From NCBI GenBank assembly GCA_039187315.1, contig JBCCZQ010000062.1, forward strand, positions 1-17,857: 17,857 nucleotides of DNA, given 5' to 3'. This DNA comes from JANQQZ01 sp039187315 (GTDB lineage: Bacteria; Planctomycetota; Phycisphaerae; Phycisphaerales; UBA1924). The notes beneath the pieces are model-generated. The model was not told where the DNA came from, ran no database searches, and saw only the letters and a list, made by a program, of their open reading frames with translations. The position numbers were made by a program, and so were the translations under genes. Of this stretch, positions 14,807 through 17,857 are shown piece after piece (position 1 is the stretch's first letter; every line of letters starts with the position of its first letter).

Positions 14807-15690
14807 ACAGACTCGTTCGAACCCTGCTGCTGTGTCTGTTTGTCTTGACGCCGATCCCGCTGCTTCTGTGCGAAACGCGGGCCCAGGATCTGCCCGACGA
14901 CCTCGATCGCCGGCTGACCATGCTCGATCCATCGCTGCCGCGCGGGTACTTCGAGCTCGGCGAAGATGTCGCTGATCTTGCTGATTCGCCCGCCCAAGTC
15001 GAGTTGGCCCGCCGGCTGTTCGTGCTGGCCGCTGTCCTGGCCGACGAGGCCGGAGAGAACGCCTGGATCCGTCCCAGCGCGTGCCTGGCGCTGGCGCAGC
15101 TCGAACCGACCGAGCGTCGGGAGCGATGGCTTCGCGCGTTGGCGACGAGTCTTGATCCCAGGTATCGCCGAGCGAGCGGACGCGCTGCGGGCACGCCTGC
15201 CCACGATGCCATCCTGCGCCTGCGGCTCGCCGAGTTTCTGGGCCTCGCGCGGGCAGGACTCGGCAATCTGGCCAGAGATCGGCTCGATACGCCGGGTGTG
15301 CAGGCGATCGCCGAGCGCGTCCGCGATGTCGGTGCCAGAGGTATTGCGCCGCTGTCTTTTTCGAGGCACGAAGCCGAGGCCCGCATCTGGCCATGCCCCG
15401 AATGCAGCAACGCCCGCATCATTCCTGACCCGAGCAACCCGTCTCGGGATCGCGTCTTCTGTTCAACGTGTAGGGGTGATCCCGGCCCGGATCTGAGCCA
15501 GGGGGAGCTGGTCGGCTCGCTCGCGCTCGAGGCCGTTGTCCTCGACGCAGATGCCCGCACATGGTCTGCCGCGACAGCGCTCGGTCTGACCGACCCCGTT
15601 GATGATCCCGAGCTCGAGCAGCTCCCCGCGATCCTGGGCATCGATCCATCGCTGACCGTCTACGTCGATGGCCGATGGCAGCGGCCGTAG
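14803..15690 (+). CDS. Exported protein with C-terminal Cys4 zinc ribbon
   Basis: A 295-residue protein with a signal peptide (1-27: basic MNRLVR, hydrophobic LLLCLFVLTPIPLLL, probable cleavage in TRAQD). Helical segments run from about 30 to 175. A zinc-ribbon-like pair of knuckles follows, C198-P-E-C201 and C220-S-T-C223, separated by 18 residues, then a short acidic C-terminal region. Zinc ribbons are rare in exported proteins because cysteines are often oxidised there, so the export prediction or the metal site deserves testing. ATG 14803 overlaps the preceding stop (ATGA) and has GGAG 10 bases upstream. This is the last gene of the VWA/TolQ cluster. No function recognised. Confidence 0.75.
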   Translation: MNRLVRTLLLCLFVLTPIPLLLCETRAQDLPDDLDRRLTMLDPSLPRGYFELGEDVADLADSPAQVELARRLFVLAAVLADEAGENAWIRPSACLALAQLEPTERRERWLRALATSLDPRYRRASGRAAGTPAHDAILRLRLAEFLGLARAGLGNLARDRLDTPGVQAIAERVRDVGARGIAPLSFSRHEAEARIWPCPECSNARIIPDPSNPSRDRVFCSTCRGDPGPDLSQGELVGSLALEAVVLDADARTWSAATALGLTDPVDDPELEQLPAILGIDPSLTVYVDGRWQRP

Positions 15691-15738
15691 ACTCATGCCC
15701 GTCTTCCTAGAACCACCATCGCAGCAAGGATCACCGCC

Positions 15739-16116
15739 ATGAGTGAGCCGGCATCCACCGTCGAGTTCAAGCCGCAGATCACGTTCGAGGACTTCGCGAA
15801 GGTCGATCTCCGCATCGCGACCATCACCCTCGCCGAGCCGCACCCGGACGCCGACCGGCTCCTGAGGCTTGAACTCGACGATGGCAGCGGTGAGACCCGC
15901 CAGATCTGCGCCGGCATCAAAGGGCACTACGAGCCGGCGGACCTGGTCGGCCGGAGCATTGTCATTGTCGCCAACCTCGCGCCACGGACTATCCGTGGGC
16001 AGGAATCCCGAGGCATGCTGCTTGCCGCGAGCAACGCCGCGAAGGGCGAGGGCGACCGGGCGGTCGTGCTCCTGACGCCGATGGACGGGATCGAGCCCGG
16101 CTCAGTCGTCTCCTGA
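15739..16116 (+). CDS. Stand-alone tRNA-binding domain protein (MetRS C-terminal / CsaA-like)
   Basis: A 125-residue protein consisting of one OB-fold tRNA-binding domain. Motifs in order: FEDFAKVDLRIATI (16-29), HPDADRLLRLELDDG (35-49), RQICAGIKGHY (54-64), and ANLAPRTIRGQESRGMLLAAS (78-98). This matches the C-terminal dimerisation and tRNA-binding domain of methionyl-tRNA synthetase (often annotated as its beta subunit) and the CsaA family. It probably binds tRNA or assists MetRS in the cytoplasm; the sequence alone does not separate the two families. ATG 15739 has AAGGA 8 bases upstream. The 48 bp before it contain no obvious terminator or promoter. Its last 15 bases overlap tail-to-tail with the opposite-strand gene. 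Confidence 0.92.
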   Translation: MSEPASTVEFKPQITFEDFAKVDLRIATITLAEPHPDADRLLRLELDDGSGETRQICAGIKGHYEPADLVGRSIVIVANLAPRTIRGQESRGMLLAASNAAKGEGDRAVVLLTPMDGIEPGSVVS

Positions 16117-16830
16117 CCTCTTGATCGCCCCGGCGGGCTCACGCTGCGGAGGCCCCGGCGGCTGGCCCGTTCGGATTCTCCGTTCCATCTCCGCCAGGTG
16201 CTGATCGATGGTCTCGCTCCGCTGCGCCATCGAGGCATCGAGACGCGCACGGTAGCTGTCCACATGCGCTTCGAGCCTGCTCAATTCCAGCTCGAAGACG
16301 GCGTGCCGAGCATCGTGTCCTTCGGTGATCGCGGTGCGGAGCGCGGCAAGCGCCTCGGCGTACCGCACGCCATCCGTGCTTTCCGGCTCAAGCGAGGCGT
16401 CCCGAAGTTGCTTGGCCGCGCGCAGGATCTCGCCGCCGGCTTTGAACTCGCGGAGACGGGCGCCGTACATCACCGGGTCTCCGCTTCGGAGCTTGGCAAG
16501 CTGCGCGAGCCGCCCCAGGATCCGTCTTCCCACGATGGGCCTATCGAACTCGAGCGAGGCGTCGGCACGATCGAGCAGCGATGTCATCCGTTCCCGGAAC
16601 GCCCCGTCGAATTCGGGCAGCATCTCCCGGATGCGTATGAGATCCTCGGCGGTTACTTCTGGGGTTCGTTCTTCACGACGCTCACGCATCGCGTCGAGCA
16701 GCCCAGGGCGAGACACATTCGGCTGCATGTTGTCCGGAGGGGGCGCGCGATCGGGCTGCGCCATGCAGGGCTGCGTTCCCAGGCCCGCGATCAGCACCAG
16801 CGCCGCGCCGGCGGCTCGCAACGATGTCAT
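16102..16830 (-). CDS. Exported helical protein downstream of sigma/anti-sigma pair
   Basis: A 242-residue protein starting at ATG 16830, which lies inside the stop of the preceding gene (ATGA) with GGAG 9 bases upstream. The longer frame from 16863 only adds 11 residues antisense-like in composition. Residues 1-24 form a signal peptide (SLRAAGAALVLIAGLGTQPCMA, cleavage before Q25). A Pro-rich stretch follows, then a charged, strongly helical body with likely coiled-coil parts (ELSRLEAHVDSYRARLD and IDQHLAEMERRIRTG). No enzyme motif. It probably works in the periplasm. As the third gene after an ECF sigma factor it could be a sensor or target of that regulator, which is inference. Its stop overlaps the convergent tRNA-binding gene. 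Confidence 0.75.
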   Translation of the reverse strand: MTSLRAAGAALVLIAGLGTQPCMAQPDRAPPPDNMQPNVSRPGLLDAMRERREERTPEVTAEDLIRIREMLPEFDGAFRERMTSLLDRADASLEFDRPIVGRRILGRLAQLAKLRSGDPVMYGARLREFKAGGEILRAAKQLRDASLEPESTDGVRYAEALAALRTAITEGHDARHAVFELELSRLEAHVDSYRARLDASMAQRSETIDQHLAEMERRIRTGQPPGPPQREPAGAIKRSGDD

Positions 16831-17345
16831 AGCGGCTGCTCCATCCCGACGGTGTCCAGCCATGTGTCAAGATTCTCCGGGGTCAGGCTCTGCTCCTGCG
16901 CACGGAGGCCGTCAACGCTGGTAGCTATCTCATCAAGCGAATCATCCGCCCAGGCCAGCGTGTCATCGAGCACTTCGAACGACGCCAGCAGCAGCGCATC
17001 GTCGTCGACGGATGCGATCTGTGGGGAAGCCGGTGTCGGCACGCCGGTGGGCACCAGCAGCATGGCTACGAGCACGCATGCGGCGAGCGCACCCACACCC
17101 CAGCCGGCTGCCGCCCGCGATCGACGGCGTCCCGACGCTGCGCGACCGGGCACCGCGATGCTCTTGGTGTCCGACGATGTGCCTTCGCTGCGTTCGATCA
17201 CACCGAGCAGCCTTGCCTCGAACCGTTCTTCGGGCTCGTTGCGGATCTCGATGCCGAGATCGTTCAGGCCCTCAGCCAACGCTCCGAGATCATCAGGCAG
17301 CGGCAGGTGCCCGTCTGCGTGTGATCCTGTTGGTTGATCGTTCAT
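16827..17345 (-). CDS. Single-TM protein in anti-sigma position
   Basis: A 172-residue protein with a cytoplasmic N-terminal region (1-80), a strongly basic RRRSR before the membrane, one transmembrane helix (about 81-100, GWGVGALAACVLVAMLLVPT), and a 70-residue acidic outer domain (ASVDDDALLLASFEVLDDTL...). The position directly after an ECF sigma gene and this topology are typical of membrane anti-sigma factors. The cytoplasmic part lacks the H-x3-C-x2-C motif of the zinc-containing anti-sigma family, so it would be a different class. ATG 17345 has GGGGA about 10 bases upstream. Its end overlaps the next gene (ATGA). The anti-sigma role is inferred from context only. Confidence 0.68.
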   Translation of the reverse strand: MNDQPTGSHADGHLPLPDDLGALAEGLNDLGIEIRNEPEERFEARLLGVIERSEGTSSDTKSIAVPGRAASGRRRSRAAAGWGVGALAACVLVAMLLVPTGVPTPASPQIASVDDDALLLASFEVLDDTLAWADDSLDEIATSVDGLRAQEQSLTPENLDTWLDTVGMEQPL

Positions 17346-17383
17346 GGCGTTGTCATCCCCGGAATACCGTACTTCGTCATTGC

Positions 17384-17857
17384 TTAGCGGAGATCTCCGT
17401 CCTGTTCAAGCAACCCTTTGAGCTTCTTCAAAGCCCGGTGATGCCTCGCGAGCACCGTGCCCATAGGCGTCCCGAGCATCGCAGCGATGGATGTGAAACT
17501 CAACCCCGCGTGGTGGCGCAGCGAGATGACCTCTTGATCCGCTTCCGGCAGGGCCGCGATCGCTCTGAGGAGATCCGCGTTCGTGTGCGTCTGCTCATCG
17601 TCGCCCGGCGATGCTGGTCGGGGCCGGTCTGCGAGGCCTCGTGTCAGCCGCAGATCGCGTGCGCGCCGCCGAGCCTCGTCGCGCACGCGGTTCATCACGA
17701 TGCGGAAAAGCCAGGACTCGAACCGGCCCTCATCGCGATAGCGCCCCCGCGAGATGGATTCGTGCACCGTGGCAAGCACCGACTGCGTTACCTCTTCAGC
17801 GGCCTCGGACGACTTGAGACGGCTCCGTGCCGCGGCGTAGATCCGCCGGGCATACAA
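17384..17857 (-). CDS. ECF RNA polymerase sigma factor (N-terminus outside window)
   Basis: The visible 157 or so codons cover most of an ECF (sigma-70 family group 4) sigma factor. Region 2 begins at the edge: YARRIYAAARSRLKSSEAAEEVTQSVLATV, then FESWLFRIVMNRVRDEARRR, which should contact core polymerase and the -10 element. After a Pro-rich linker, region 4 reads LPEADQEVISLRHHAGLSF...IAAMLGTPMGTVLARHHRALKKLKG, the helix-turn-helix for the -35 element. The coding sequence continues past the right edge; TTG 17857 is not the true start, and roughly 15-25 residues are missing. It is followed after 38 bp by a membrane protein in anti-sigma position and an exported protein, forming a probable envelope-sensing unit. 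Confidence 0.93.
   Translation of the reverse strand: MYARRIYAAARSRLKSSEAAEEVTQSVLATVHESISRGRYRDEGRFESWLFRIVMNRVRDEARRRARDLRLTRGLADRPRPASPGDDEQTHTNADLLRAIAALPEADQEVISLRHHAGLSFTSIAAMLGTPMGTVLARHHRALKKLKGLLEQDGDLR

Noticed and set aside
1..17857. tRNA, rRNA, CRISPR, insertion sequences or prophage
   Set aside because: No cloverleaf, repeat array, transposase or terminal inverted repeats noticed. Gaps between genes are all under about 165 bp, and composition looks even throughout.

Overview
The window is a gene-dense, high-G+C bacterial chromosome segment with no RNA genes, mobile elements or CRISPR that I can see. The style points to Planctomycetota, probably the Phycisphaerae. The signs are a MoxR ATPase, zinc-ribbon multi-pass membrane proteins, TolQ/ExbD-type genes beside large exported helical-repeat proteins, and a free-standing MetRS-type tRNA-binding domain. 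This placement is inference from gene content, not from a marker tree. Genes are packed with ATGA, GTGA and TGATG overlaps, and no gap exceeds about 165 bp.

Left part (1-4252). A MoxR-type AAA+ ATPase runs leftward off the window edge and is missing its C-terminus. It is divergent from a rightward pair: a six-TM zinc-ribbon membrane protein and a small Zincin_1-type metallopeptidase whose start overlaps it. A long-form signal peptide peptidase SppA follows, with both catalytic residues visible. Next come two housekeeping genes on the minus strand, pyrH (UMP kinase; the sequence supports a GTG start 102 bp inside the longest frame) and frr (ribosome recycling factor), 12 bp apart.

Centre (5772-15690). 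Eight plus-strand genes are almost all joined by overlapping stop/start codons and look like one transcription unit. In order they are: a VWA-domain protein with an N-terminal membrane anchor, an exported helical protein, a TolQ/ExbB-type channel, two different ExbD-type proteins, an 886-residue exported helical-repeat protein, an 899-residue membrane-anchored protein with a J-like cytoplasmic head and a very large exported domain, and an exported protein with a Cys4 zinc ribbon. The anchor of the VWA protein carries an S-x3-H motif like that of TonB and TolA. I therefore read the cluster as a proton-motive-force-driven envelope machine in which a TonB-like transducer carries a VWA domain. This is the best candidate for an undescribed system here. 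The gene content is seen directly; the joint function is inference.

Right part (15739-17857). A stand-alone tRNA-binding (MetRS C-terminal/CsaA-like) protein ends in a 15-bp tail-to-tail overlap with a leftward three-gene unit. In transcription order that unit is an ECF sigma factor (cut by the window edge), a single-TM protein placed like an anti-sigma factor but without the zinc-binding motif, and an exported helical protein.
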